The notes under the pieces: model-generated
Told to the model about the DNA's origin: nothing
Databases searched by the model: none
The model's input: only the letters and a program-made list of their open reading frames with translations
In this document: positions 14,740 through 22,833 of the stretch, piece by piece
Position numbering within the stretch: the stretch's first letter is position 1
How the letters are laid out: every line of letters starts with the position of its first letter
Program-made: the position numbers and the translations under genes
NCBI GenBank assembly: GCA_037045045.1
Contig: JBAOHL010000002.1
Coordinates: 248,001 to 312,000 of the forward strand
Direction of reading: 5' to 3'
Length of the DNA: 64,000 bases
Origin: Phosphoribacter sp037045045
GTDB taxonomy: Bacteria > Actinomycetota > Actinomycetes > Actinomycetales > Dermatophilaceae

Positions 14740-15309
14740 ATGATCGACTGGCGGTTCTGCGCCCGATTTAGCGATATGTCCCAGGATGCCTTCCCACCCC
14801 CGTACGGGTGGATCGACGAGGCGGAGGCGCGTCGTCGCTACCACGATCCGGTCGGCGAACTCACGGTCCTCCCCCCCGCCGACCCGGACACCGGGATCGT
14901 CCCCTACTTCATCGTCGTCGGCAGCGGCGGCGCCGGCTTCACCGTCGTCGAACAAATCCCACCCGGGGTACCCAAAGAGGAGTACTACTGGGAAACCACC
15001 GACGGACGACTGTTCTGCACCATCGCCCTGTTCAACGAATACCCAGAAACAGCCAAGATCATCACCCGCTCCACCATATGGCGCACCCGCTGGGTCGAAG
15101 CCCGCAACAACACCAACGGCACTGGCTCGATCATGATGTGCGACAAGGACCCCCAGGGCCAGATCCACACCATGCACGGCAATCGAGCCGACATCCCCGT
15201 CGACGACCTCTACCGCCCGATCCCCGAATGGGGCCACTGGGACGACCTGCTCAAACCCCCACCCGGGTTTGGCGAGAACCTCACCGCCACCCCCTCGAAG
15301 CCCGGCTGA
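14740..15309 (+). CDS. putative immunity protein, family 2 copy 2
   Basis: A 189-aa paralogue of the 13089 gene. The N-terminal ~40 residues (MIDWRFCARFSDMSQDAF...) differ, the centre is identical at DNA level for 256 bp, and the tail ends GFGENLTATPSKPG. The leader AAAAGGGGGACGTC is the same type as that of copy 1. Last gene of the array. Sharp change from divergent ends to an identical core points to gene conversion or a very recent duplication. Confidence 0.62.
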   Translation: MIDWRFCARFSDMSQDAFPPPYGWIDEAEARRRYHDPVGELTVLPPADPDTGIVPYFIVVGSGGAGFTVVEQIPPGVPKEEYYWETTDGRLFCTIALFNEYPETAKIITRSTIWRTRWVEARNNTNGTGSIMMCDKDPQGQIHTMHGNRADIPVDDLYRPIPEWGHWDDLLKPPPGFGENLTATPSKPG

Positions 15310-15383
15310 GCTTCGCAGAACCGCACGGTCAGGGGACTCTCGCAACGACCCTGACTCGGCGTCCTCCCGAAACGGCCACACGA

Positions 15384-15905
15384 TCACCTAGTCGAGGCGT
15401 CAGCAGTCCGGGGCACGGTGGCTGTCTCGTTGTCGTACTTGACCAACACTTCGTCGTGCTGGTCTGACCAGCTCAGGCTGAAACGCCAGCAGCCGGCCGT
15501 CGGCATGTCCACGATGGACGGACCGGGACCAGAAGGAAGGTCCCTAGTGACGGTGGCTCCCGAGCCCTGCTCGGTCGCCACGATGTGCATCGGTCCGTTG
15601 CCGGACTTCGCGATCCACAGGATCTTGTTGTCGCGCCCGGGTGGTTGGTGGTCCCGCAACGGCCAGCCAAACGGTACTGCCACGATCGACTCGCGGACTC
15701 CCACCAGGTGGGCCACCGGCTGCGTCGGGGTGGCGAATCCGCCACTCGCCCAGGCCGGAAGGGCGGCATACCCGGGATCCGGACACGCAGTGGTCCGGTC
15801 CCCAGTCGGCGCAGGGGACGGAGCCGGTGATCCGCTCGACGAGCACCCGCCGCATAGCGCGACGGCAAGTCCGCCCCCGGCCACGAACCGTGTCGACGCT
15901 CGCAT
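15384..15905 (-). CDS. predicted lipoprotein, unknown function
   Basis: A 173-aa protein with a lipoprotein-type signal: basic start (MRASTR), hydrophobic core and LCGGC as an imperfect lipobox (Cys21), then a Ser/Pro/Ala linker. The mature domain has two Cys and beta-like strands ending in WSDQHDEVLVKYDN. I do not recognise the family. It lies convergent to the immunity array, and its boundary coincides with the return of the GTATGCC word, so it marks the edge of the accessory T7SS module. Confidence 0.6.
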   Translation of the reverse strand: MRASTRFVAGGGLAVALCGGCSSSGSPAPSPAPTGDRTTACPDPGYAALPAWASGGFATPTQPVAHLVGVRESIVAVPFGWPLRDHQPPGRDNKILWIAKSGNGPMHIVATEQGSGATVTRDLPSGPGPSIVDMPTAGCWRFSLSWSDQHDEVLVKYDNETATVPRTADASTR

Positions 15906-16082
15906 GTCGATCGCCCCCTCTCACAGGCGTTCCCGCCGGCCGGAGTGCGTGCTCTTCACGATCTCACCACCGAGACCGCTACGGCCACCTCTTGGACGGG
16001 CCGGGACGGGCTGGGACAGGCCCGCCAGCGAGGACGAGCGGGCGCCGCGGCATCCGGGCCTCATGCCGGCGCGGCATACGAC

Positions 16083-17015
16083 CTAACTCGGCGTCACGCC
16101 GGCGCCCGTGGAGGCGGAGTCCCCCTCGTAGGAGCGCGGGTCCTCGATCGGCTCGAGGTGTGTGTCGACGAGCAGGTGCGGCACCGCGTCGAGCAACCGG
16201 GCCTCGACCTGCTCCAGCAGGTCGTGACCCCGCTGAACAGTCCAGCCCCCGGGGACGAGCACGTGCATGGCGAGGAACACCTGATGGCCCGATTCGCGAG
16301 TGCGCACGGCGTGGAAGCGCACCTCGTCGCCCGCGAACGAGTCGAGAACCTGGGAGATGGCGCCCTGTGCCTCGGCGCTCGGGGCGTGGTCCATGAGCCC
16401 GTCGACGGAGTCACGGATGAGATGCCACCCCGTCCAGATGATGTTGGCACCGACCAGGGCCGCGACGACCGGGTCGAGCCGTTCCCACCCGGTGATCCCG
16501 ACGAGCAGCACGCCGACGACGACTCCGGCCGAGGTCCACACGTCGGTGAGCAGGTGCCGTCCGTCGGCGACGAGGGTGATCGACCGGTGGGCGCGACCGG
16601 CCCGAATAAGCACGAGGGCAACCAGGCCGTTGACGACCGAGGCGAGCACCGAGATACCCAGGCCGATGCCGACGTTGTCCAGCGGTTGCGGGTGCAGGAA
16701 CCGGTCCACGGCCTCCCAGATGATGAACACCGCCGCGACGAAGATCATCACGCCTTCGACGGCGGCCGAGAAGTACTCGGCCTTGGCGTGCCCGAAGTTG
16801 TGCGAGTCGTCGGCCGGGCGGGCCGCGACGCTGAGGGCGAGCAGCGCCACGCAGGCGGCGACGAGATTGACGACCGACTCCGCGGCATCCGAGAGCAGTC
16901 CGACCGAGCCGGTGAGCAGGTAGGCACCGGACTTCAGCGTGATCGTCACCAGCGCTGCGGCGATGGACAGCCAGGCGAACCGGGTGAGGTTCTCCCGTCC
17001 CGGGGTGGCGGCCAT
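16083..17015 (-). CDS. cation diffusion facilitator family transporter
   Basis: About 310 aa with six hydrophobic helices and a cytoplasmic C-terminal domain: a CDF transporter exporting Zn2+, Fe2+, Co2+ or related cations in exchange for protons. Visible family residues: LSDAAESVVN in helix 2 (site normally HxxxD; here D-x-x-E), and HLLTDVWTS in helix 5 (HxxxD). The C-terminus has the usual alpha/beta fold with VDTHLEP. ATG 17015 gives MAATPGREN; ATG 17024, three codons upstream, is equally possible. It lies 7-16 bp after the kinase gene stop, and a GGGGGAG ribosome site overlaps that stop, so the two are co-transcribed. Confidence 0.85.
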   Translation of the reverse strand: MAATPGRENLTRFAWLSIAAALVTITLKSGAYLLTGSVGLLSDAAESVVNLVAACVALLALSVAARPADDSHNFGHAKAEYFSAAVEGVMIFVAAVFIIWEAVDRFLHPQPLDNVGIGLGISVLASVVNGLVALVLIRAGRAHRSITLVADGRHLLTDVWTSAGVVVGVLLVGITGWERLDPVVAALVGANIIWTGWHLIRDSVDGLMDHAPSAEAQGAISQVLDSFAGDEVRFHAVRTRESGHQVFLAMHVLVPGGWTVQRGHDLLEQVEARLLDAVPHLLVDTHLEPIEDPRSYEGDSASTGAGVTPS

Positions 17016-17031
17016 GCCTGACATTCTCCCC

Positions 17032-17703
17032 CTATCGCCCCATCGGTCGCGACGCGACGAGGACGACGCCGGCGTCGACGCCACGAGCGGTCCCGTCGAC
17101 GACGAGGTCGGCACGCTCCCACGGCCGATCCGCGGCGAAATGCGGATCCTCGAACCGGCTCCACTCACCCCAGAAGTCCTCGGCCTGGGAACGGGTCCGG
17201 CCCAACTCGATGTCCCGGGCGATGCCCCGGTGTCGCGCCAGCTCCCGATCAGACTGCACCCACACGCACGCGGCGGCTCGGACGGCCAGCGCAGCACGGG
17301 CCGCCCCGACCCCCTCGACGACGAGGATGTCGGTGTCAGCAGGCACGCACACCGCCCCGGGCCTGCCCCGCTGGACCCATCCCGGCGGCCGGTAGCTCAC
17401 CGCGACCCCGGCCTGCCACGGGTCGAGGATCCCGGCGACCAGCGCGTCCACCCAGTCCACCGGCCGGTACTGCCACGCGACGTCGTCGGTGTGCACGAGC
17501 GCGGCGGGCAAGGCCTGGGCGAGCATCTCGGCCAGGGTCGTCTTGCCCGCGCCCGAACGTCCGTCGACGAGCACGAGCGAGCGGGTATGCCGGCCGGTCC
17601 CGGCCCGTGGCCGCCGCAGCAGCGCGCGGACCCGCTCGGCGAGTCCGGCGGGGTCCAGGGCCACCCATGGCCCGGCCTCGGGCTCGAGCGGGTCCAGGTC
17701 CAT
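17032..17703 (-). CDS. uridine-kinase-like P-loop NTPase
   Basis: A 223-aa P-loop kinase with Walker A GRSGAGKTT at about residues 46-54, HTDDVAW (an acidic site after a strand), ILVVEGVGAAR and a C-terminal DFWGEWSRFED segment. The layout matches the uridine kinase/phosphoribulokinase-like group common in actinobacteria. It probably phosphorylates a small alcohol or nucleoside; the substrate cannot be read from sequence. ATG 17703 lies just after a CAGACC repeat shared with the divergent pmt promoter region. Downstream is the CDF transporter. Confidence 0.7.
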   Translation of the reverse strand: MDLDPLEPEAGPWVALDPAGLAERVRALLRRPRAGTGRHTRSLVLVDGRSGAGKTTLAEMLAQALPAALVHTDDVAWQYRPVDWVDALVAGILDPWQAGVAVSYRPPGWVQRGRPGAVCVPADTDILVVEGVGAARAALAVRAAACVWVQSDRELARHRGIARDIELGRTRSQAEDFWGEWSRFEDPHFAADRPWERADLVVDGTARGVDAGVVLVASRPMGR

Positions 17704-17739
17704 CGCGGCATTGTCGCAGCCCCACTGCCCGGGCCCGGG

Positions 17740-17771
17740 CCCAGACCCAGACCCAGACCCAGACCCAGACC
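17740..17771. repeat. CCCAGA hexanucleotide microsatellite
   Basis: About five perfect tandem copies of CCCAGA in the 117-bp gap between the divergent kinase and mannosyltransferase genes. Length changes would move the spacing between promoter elements. Confidence 0.8.
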
Positions 17772-17820
17772 GGACCCGCCGACCGGCGCGCTCGCGGCAT
17801 CCCCAGCACCGCTGCATACG

Positions 17821-19392
17821 ATGGCCGTCATGCCCACCGAGCAGTCTCTTCGCGTTCGCCTGCTCGGCGAACCGATCGGCTACCGGCTCCTCGGGTGGCT
17901 CGGGCCGCTCGTGGCCGCGGTCATCGGTGGCGTGCTGCGGTTCTGGAACCTCGACAACCCGCACCAGTTGGTCTTCGACGAGACGTACTACGTCAAGCAG
18001 GGCTGGTCGATGATCGAGTACGGCGTCGAGATGCGCAACACCGACCGCTACGGCGAGAAGATCGACGAGGCGTTCACCCACGGCACCGTCGACGTGTTCA
18101 ACCCCACCAACGGCGACCTCGTCGTCCACCCGCCGGTCGGCAAGTGGCTCATCGGCTGGGGCGAGGCGCTGTTCGGCATCGACAACTCGTTCGGCTGGCG
18201 CTTCGCCGTGGCCGTCATGGGGACACTGTCGATCGTCATGGTCGGCCGGGTGGCCCGCCGGCTGCTCTCCTCGAGCCTGCTCGGCACGATCGCGGCCATC
18301 CTCTTGGCCGTCGAGGGCCACCATCTCGTGCACTCCCGCACCGGGTTGCTCGACATGACGGTGATGTTCTTCGGGTTCGCCGGGTTCGCCGCGTTGCTGC
18401 TCGACCGCGACCGTACCCGGGCGATCCTCGCCGAGCGCATGGTCCGAGCCGGGCCGCAACCGCCGGGGTGGCTCGGGCCGAACCTCGGTTGGCGTCCGTG
18501 GCGGTGGGCGGCCGGCGTCCTGCTCGGCCTGTGCATGGCGACGAAGTGGTCGGGCCTGTACTTCATCGCCGTCTTCGGCGTCATGACCCTGCTCTGGGAC
18601 GTCGGTGCCCGGCGGGCCGTCGGCGTGCGTTCGTGGATGTATGCCGCGGCGGTCAAGGACGCCGGCCGGGCGTTCCTCGCCCTGGTCCCGACGGCGGCGA
18701 TCGTCTACGTCGCGAGCTGGACCGGGTGGTTCCGCAGCGACTACGGCTACAACCGGCAGTGGGCCGCCACCAACCCGCCCGACCCGACCTGGGCCTGGGT
18801 GCCCGACGCCCTGCGGTCGTGGTGGAACTACCACGCGCAGATCCTCGACTTCCACCGTGGCCTGTCGACCCCGCACGCCTGGGCCTCGAATCCGTGGTCC
18901 TGGCTCGTCGAGGGTCGCCCGACGCTGTTCTTCGCCGAGTACCCGAAGAGCGGCGAGCTGGGCTGCACGAGCGACTCGTGCGCCCGGATGATCGTCTCGA
19001 TCGGCACGCCGACGATCTGGTGGGCGGGCACCGCGGCACTGGCGGTGCTGCTGTTCCGGTGGGCCCTGCGCCGGGACTGGCGGGCCGGGGCCATCCTCGC
19101 CGGGTTCGCCGGTGGATACCTGCCGTGGTTCCTGCTCGGCGACCGGACGATCTACCAGTTCTACTCCGTGGCGTTCGTGCCCTGGATCATCCTCGCGGTG
19201 ACCTACGTCCTCGGCCTGGTCCTGGGCCGCCCGGACGCGAGCCCGGCGAGGCGTCAGGTCGGCATGCTGTTCGTCGGGGCCTACCTCGTGCTCACCGTGC
19301 TCGTCTTCGCGTTCTTCTACCCCCTCTACACCGCTCAGGTCGTGCCGTACCAGTTCTGGGTCAACCACGTGTGGTTCCCCAGCTGGACGTGA
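17821..19392 (+). CDS. pmt: protein O-mannosyltransferase (GT39)
   Basis: A 523-aa polytopic membrane enzyme that moves mannose from polyprenyl-phosphate mannose to Ser/Thr of proteins during Sec export. Family features: the FDETYYVKQ motif in the first loop (the catalytic Asp-Glu of PMTs), HPPVGKW, a TKWSGLYF helix and about ten transmembrane segments. Homologous to mycobacterial Rv1002c. ATG 17821 or 17830 both fit; no strong ribosome site is seen. The Ser/Gly- and Pro/Thr-rich secreted proteins in this window are plausible substrates (inference). Confidence 0.9.
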   Translation: MAVMPTEQSLRVRLLGEPIGYRLLGWLGPLVAAVIGGVLRFWNLDNPHQLVFDETYYVKQGWSMIEYGVEMRNTDRYGEKIDEAFTHGTVDVFNPTNGDLVVHPPVGKWLIGWGEALFGIDNSFGWRFAVAVMGTLSIVMVGRVARRLLSSSLLGTIAAILLAVEGHHLVHSRTGLLDMTVMFFGFAGFAALLLDRDRTRAILAERMVRAGPQPPGWLGPNLGWRPWRWAAGVLLGLCMATKWSGLYFIAVFGVMTLLWDVGARRAVGVRSWMYAAAVKDAGRAFLALVPTAAIVYVASWTGWFRSDYGYNRQWAATNPPDPTWAWVPDALRSWWNYHAQILDFHRGLSTPHAWASNPWSWLVEGRPTLFFAEYPKSGELGCTSDSCARMIVSIGTPTIWWAGTAALAVLLFRWALRRDWRAGAILAGFAGGYLPWFLLGDRTIYQFYSVAFVPWIILAVTYVLGLVLGRPDASPARRQVGMLFVGAYLVLTVLVFAFFYPLYTAQVVPYQFWVNHVWFPSWT

Positions 19393-19394
19393 GC

Positions 19395-19545
19395 CGTATG
19401 CCGTCGGTCACGGCGTCGGTCAGGCGGTCGGTATGCCGTCGGTCATGGCGTCGGTCATGGCGTCGGTCATGGCGTCGGTCATGGCGTCGGTCATGGCGTC
19501 GGTCATGGCGTCGGTCAGGCGGTCGGTATGCCGTCGGTCACGGCG
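19395..19545. repeat. 12-bp tandem repeat GTCATGGCGTCG
   Basis: Six to seven near-perfect copies of a 12-bp unit between pmt and the esterase gene, bracketed by a longer block (GTATGCCGTCGGTCACGGCG) that occurs on both sides. The unit is a multiple of three and stays open in several frames, but no convincing protein is encoded. Confidence 0.85.
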
Positions 19546-19575
19546 CACGTCGGCGCCACGCTGCACAATGAGGGC

Positions 19576-20628
19576 ATGACGGCGACCGCGGCCTCCCGAC
19601 CGCGGCGAACGAGGGGCGTCGCCCTGCGGGGTGCGGTGGCGCTGGTCGTCGGCGTGCTCGCCGGTTGCGTGACCGACCCCACGCCGGTCCCACCGGTGTC
19701 GAGCAGCACCATCCCCGCCCCGACAACCTCCTCGAGCAGCCTGCCGGTGGGGGCGAGCGAGCACGCAGTGACGATCGACGGCCGGATCAGGATGTACCGC
19801 GCCTATCGCCCACCGGATGTGCTCGAGCCGGTCCCCCTTGTCGTCATGTTGCACGGAGGCCTCGGCAACGCCCGGGCCGCCGAGGCGGCATACGGGTGGG
19901 ACGTCCTCGCGCAGACGCAGGGGTTCATCGTCCTCTACCCCGACGCGGTGGCGAACGCCTGGAACGCCGGCGGCGGATGCTGTGGCCTCGCGCCGGGCCA
20001 GGGCGTCGACGACGTGGGGTTCGTCAAGCGGGCTATCGATGAAGTGCGCCAGAGCGCCCCCATCGACCCCAAACGCATCTACGTCACGGGGATGTCCAAC
20101 GGCGGCATGATGGCCTACCGGATGGCCTGCGAGAGCGACCTGTTCGCGGCCATCGGACCGGTTGCGGCGACGCTGCTCGGCGATTGCACCAACCCAGCGC
20201 CGACGTCGGTCATCCACATCCACGGCACGGACGACACGACGATCCCGTATGCCGGTGGGGTCGACACCGGGGTGGCCCACGTCGACGGGCCAGCCGTCCC
20301 GGCGTTGATCGCCCGATGGCGCACGACGGACCGGTGTGGCGGGGAAGTCATCTCGACCGCGGGCCTGGTCACCCGTTCCTTAGCGCGGTGCCCGAGTGGG
20401 CGGGACGTGTTGCTCGTCACCGTGGAAGGCGGGGGCCATGCCTGGCCGGGAGTGGCCCGATCAGGGCCACTGGACTCTCACCCCTCGGCAACCACGACCC
20501 CCGCCCCGGCGCCGACACCAACGCCGACGCCGGACGGTGCCGCCCCGTCACCGCACGCCTCCCAGAGCGGGGACGCGCTGAACGCGACGTGGGAGATCTG
20601 GGCATTTTTCAAGGCCCACGCCCGCTGA
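19576..20628 (+). CDS. lpqC: secreted PHB-depolymerase/feruloyl-esterase-family lipoprotein
   Basis: A 350-aa exported esterase of the CE1/LpqC type. The N-terminus has Arg-rich SRPRRTRG, a hydrophobic core and the lipobox LAGC, so it should be lipid-anchored outside the membrane. The alpha/beta-hydrolase domain has HGGLGNA (oxyanion loop), GMSNGGMMAY (nucleophile Ser), HGTDDTTIPY (acid) and GGGHAWPG (His). It probably hydrolyses polyester or aryl-ester bonds. ATG 19576 places the signal peptide correctly; an upstream in-frame ATG lies in the repeat. A Pro/Thr/Ala insert near residue 315 is unusual. The gene symbol follows the mycobacterial homologue. Confidence 0.82.
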   Translation: MTATAASRPRRTRGVALRGAVALVVGVLAGCVTDPTPVPPVSSSTIPAPTTSSSSLPVGASEHAVTIDGRIRMYRAYRPPDVLEPVPLVVMLHGGLGNARAAEAAYGWDVLAQTQGFIVLYPDAVANAWNAGGGCCGLAPGQGVDDVGFVKRAIDEVRQSAPIDPKRIYVTGMSNGGMMAYRMACESDLFAAIGPVAATLLGDCTNPAPTSVIHIHGTDDTTIPYAGGVDTGVAHVDGPAVPALIARWRTTDRCGGEVISTAGLVTRSLARCPSGRDVLLVTVEGGGHAWPGVARSGPLDSHPSATTTPAPAPTPTPTPDGAAPSPHASQSGDALNATWEIWAFFKAHAR

Positions 20629-20725
20629 ACTGTCGAAGGGCCTGCGGCGTATCCCCGTGAGGTGGCCACCGAGCGGCGGGCTCCTGCCCCCGCGCCGGGT
20701 CCCACGGCCGGCCCTGACGCCCCGG

Positions 20726-20915
20726 CTACGGCCTACGGGCTACGGGTTACGGGTTACGGGTTGCGGCCTACGGGTTACGGGTTGCGGCCTACGGGTTACG
20801 GGTTGCGGCCTACGGGTTACGGGTTGCGGCCTACGGGTTACGGGCTACGGGCTACGGGCTACGGGTTACGGGTTACGGGTTACGGGTTACGGGCTACGGG
20901 TTACGGGCTACAGCC
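20726..20915. repeat. TACGGGTTACGGG / TGCGGCC satellite
   Basis: Imperfect 7-bp periodicity (TACGGGT/C) built into ~21-bp units, about 190 bp long, downstream of the esterase gene. Open in two frames only because the repeat lacks stops; no gene is supported. Confidence 0.85.
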
Positions 20916-20925
20916 CATCGTCTCC

Positions 20926-21020
20926 CGCGAGTGGAGCCGAAGTGTTGCTTCGAGAGACGTCAAGCGACCTCTTGGCTCCACTCGGCTTCGGGCTGGGAAG
21001 CGTGAACAGCCGGGGAGGCG
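20926..21020. repeat. ~95-bp palindromic element, left copy
   Basis: Contains GAGTGGAGCC and, about 45 bp later, its complement GGCTCCACTC, so it can fold as a stem-loop. It then runs into CGGCTTCGGGCTGGGAAGCG. A second copy at 21249-21345 shares both stem arms and the flanking GTGAACAGC/GGGGAGGCG. The two copies bracket the 20-bp satellite. Confidence 0.75.
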
Positions 21021-21030
21021 CCGGGGTGGG

Positions 21031-21250
21031 CGAGGGGGTCCTTCACCCGCGAAGGGGGCCCTTCACCTGCGAGGGGGTCCCTCACCCTGCGAGGGGGTCC
21101 CTCACCCCGCGAGGGGGTCCCTCACCCTCACCCCGCGAGGGGGTCCCTCACCCCGCGAGGGGGTCCCTCACCCGCGAGGGGGTCCCTCACCCGCGAGGGG
21201 GCCCTTCACGCGCGAAGGGGGCCCTCACCCGCGAAGGGGGCCCTCACCCG
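21031..21250. repeat. ~20-bp satellite GCGAGGGGGTCCCTCACCC
   Basis: About eleven copies of a 16-25-bp unit. Each unit is itself near-palindromic (GAGGG...CCCTC). The array lies between two palindromic ~95-bp elements. No spacers of CRISPR type are present. Confidence 0.85.
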
Positions 21251-21345
21251 CGAGTGGAGCCGAAGTGTCGCTTCGCAGGCCGTGAAGCACCCCCTTGACT
21301 CCACTCGGCTTCGGGCTGTGAACCGTGAACAGCGGGGGAGGCGTC
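21249..21345. repeat. ~97-bp palindromic element, right copy
   Basis: Second copy of the 20926 element in the same orientation, with the inner loop sequence changed but the outer GAGTGG/CCACTC arms and the distal GAACAGC...GGGGAGGCG kept. Sequence to 21456 shows no further gene. Confidence 0.75.
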
Positions 21346-21456
21346 GGGGAGACGCCGGGAGACTGCGGGGGTGGCCGAGGGGGTCGCGCTTCATGTCGGG
21401 CGGGTTCGTGGGCGCCGGATCGTGCGCGTTCGCCACGGTCACCGGCCGACTTCGTG

Positions 21457-21474
21457 CAGTGGTGGAGCTGAGGG
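21457..21474. repeat. 18-bp direct repeat of the tRNA-Ala 3' end
   Basis: CAGTGGTGGAGCTGAGGG here is identical to 22755-22772, which covers the CCA end and acceptor/T-arm side of tRNA-Ala. The IS481-type element lies between the two copies. It may be an attachment-site scar or a product of the IS insertion. Confidence 0.75.
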
Positions 21475-21535
21475 TGTCGAGTCTCAGGACATAGGCGACA
21501 GGTGTCTCAAGACATAGGCGACATCAGACTCGGGG

Positions 21536-22720
21536 GTGTCCAAGGCTCGTCTGGTGATCACTGCGGTCCTCGAACAACATCGTCCGGTGGCCGAGGTCGC
21601 CGCCAGCTACGGGGTCCACCGGGCTTGGGTATACAAGCTCCTGGCCCGTTACCGAGCCGAGGGCCAGGCAGCGTTCGAACCCCGCTCACGCCGACCGAAG
21701 ACCTCCCCGACCGCGATCCCCGCGGCAGCCATCGAGGCTGTGCTGACCGAACGAGACCGCCTCCTGCACGCCGGGCACGACGCCGGCCCCGAGACCATCA
21801 GCGCCCACCTCGCCCGCGCTGGCACCACCGTGTCCCGTGCCAGCATCGCCCGGATCCTGACCCGCCACGACGCGGTCACACCGGAGCCAAAGAAGAAGCC
21901 CAAGAGCGCCTACCTGCGCTTCGCCGCCGACCAACCCAACGAGTGCTGGCAGTCCGACTTCACCCACTACCGGCTCACCACCGGCACCGACACCGAGATC
22001 ATCACCTGGCTGGATGACCACTCCCGGATGGCCCTGCACGTCAGCGCCCACCGGCGGATCACCGGGCAGGTCGTTCTGGCCACCTTCCAGGCCACGGTCA
22101 GCGAGTTCGGCTGCCCCGCAGCCACCCTCACCGACAACGGCATGGTGTACACCGTCCGGCACGCCTCCCACAGCGTCCGCGGCGGACGCAACGCCTTCGA
22201 GACCGAACTCGCCCGCCTGGGCATCACCCAGAAGAACGGCCGCGGCAACCACCCCCAAACCCAAGGCAAGGTCGAACGCTTCCAACAGACCCTCAAGAAG
22301 TGGCTCCGCAACCAGCCCACCCAGCCAGCCACCCTCACCGAACTCCACCACCTCCTGGACCGCTTCACCCGCGAGTACAACACCGACCGGCCCCACCGCT
22401 CCCTCAACCGCCGCACCCCGCTGGCCGCCTACACCAGCCGACCCAAAGCCACCCCCGGACACCTGCACGAACCCCCGGACCGAACCCACGCACGCGTCCG
22501 CACCGACAAAATCAACAACGGCAAAATCACCCTGCGCCACGCCGGCACCCTCTACTCCATCGGCATCGGCCGGCACCTCAACGGCACACCCGTCCTGGCA
22601 CTGATCCACGACCTCGACATCACCATCAGCCACGCCACCACCGGCGAAATCCTCCGCCACCTCACCCTCGACCCCACCCGCCGATACCAACCCCAAACAA
22701 CGAAACAGGGCGAACCCTGA
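21536..22720 (+). CDS. IS481-type DDE transposase
   Basis: A 394-aa transposase. An N-terminal helix-turn-helix (about residues 18-50, VAEVAASYGVHRAWVYKLLARY) recognises the ends. The rve-type catalytic core has Asp in WQSDFTHY, Asp in LTDNGMVYT and Glu in KVERFQQTLKKW. A further C-terminal beta-rich part follows. The reading frame is complete from GTG 21536, so the element is probably active or recently so. The stop codon lies inside a perfect hairpin that may end transcription. Confidence 0.88.
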   Translation: MSKARLVITAVLEQHRPVAEVAASYGVHRAWVYKLLARYRAEGQAAFEPRSRRPKTSPTAIPAAAIEAVLTERDRLLHAGHDAGPETISAHLARAGTTVSRASIARILTRHDAVTPEPKKKPKSAYLRFAADQPNECWQSDFTHYRLTTGTDTEIITWLDDHSRMALHVSAHRRITGQVVLATFQATVSEFGCPAATLTDNGMVYTVRHASHSVRGGRNAFETELARLGITQKNGRGNHPQTQGKVERFQQTLKKWLRNQPTQPATLTELHHLLDRFTREYNTDRPHRSLNRRTPLAAYTSRPKATPGHLHEPPDRTHARVRTDKINNGKITLRHAGTLYSIGIGRHLNGTPVLALIHDLDITISHATTGEILRHLTLDPTRRYQPQTTKQGEP

Positions 22721-22731
22721 GGGTTCGCCCT
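22707..22731 (+). terminator. hairpin at the transposase stop codon
   Basis: AGGGCGAACCCT, one unpaired base, then its exact complement: a 12-bp stem with essentially no loop (a real fold would open the top pairs). It contains the transposase stop codon and abuts the right inverted repeat. No T-run follows, so it could equally block read-in or act in transposition. Confidence 0.55.
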
Positions 22732-22757
22732 GTCGCCGATGTCTTGAGACATCACAG

Positions 22758-22833
22758 TGGTGGAGCTGAGGGGACTCGAACCCCTGGCCTTCTCATTGCG
22801 AACGAGACGCGCTACCAACTGCGCCACAGCCCC
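22758..22833 (-). tRNA. tRNA-Ala (CGC)
   Basis: A full cloverleaf on the minus strand starting GGGGCTGTGGCGCAG and ending with encoded CCA (22758-22760). The anticodon loop is TTCGCAA, giving anticodon CGC for the alanine codon GCG. The T-loop is GGTTCGAGTCC. The IS481-type element lies just past its 3' end, and an 18-bp copy of that end lies on the far side of the IS. Confidence 0.95.

Larger units (their letters stand above)
9414..15309 (+). repeat. tandem array of putative immunity genes (9 + 2 copies)
   Basis: Eleven consecutive plus-strand genes of two families. Family 1 (161 aa) starts at 9414, 9925, 10469, 10997, 11523, 12049, 12579 (frameshifted), 13708 and 14230. Family 2 (~190 aa) starts at 13089 and 14740. 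Start-to-start spacing within family-1 runs is 511-544 bp, so the unit is gene plus leader. Spacers are about 40 bp. Nothing else is encoded in the array. Confidence 0.9.
21503..22751 (+). mobile_element. IS481-family-type insertion sequence
   Basis: Bounded by 21-bp inverted repeats at 21503-21523 and 22731-22751 that match at 20 of 21 positions (outer part TGTCTCAAGACAT). The single transposase gene fills the element. A second, slightly diverged copy of the left end occurs just outside at 21481-21502, giving a doubled left terminus. It lacks the GTATGCC word common elsewhere. It sits 6 bp from the tRNA-Ala 3' end. Confidence 0.85.

Noticed and set aside
6552..15309. Prophage or conjugative origin for the toxin-immunity region
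   Set aside because: No integrase, structural, replication or transfer genes are present, and the toxin operon is coupled to T7SS genes by overlaps.
20657..21298. Two overlapping long open frames of ~210 codons with GLRVTG and GGPSP repeats
   Set aside because: They are open only because the satellites lack stop codons; both frames are equally open and neither has normal composition or a ribosome site.
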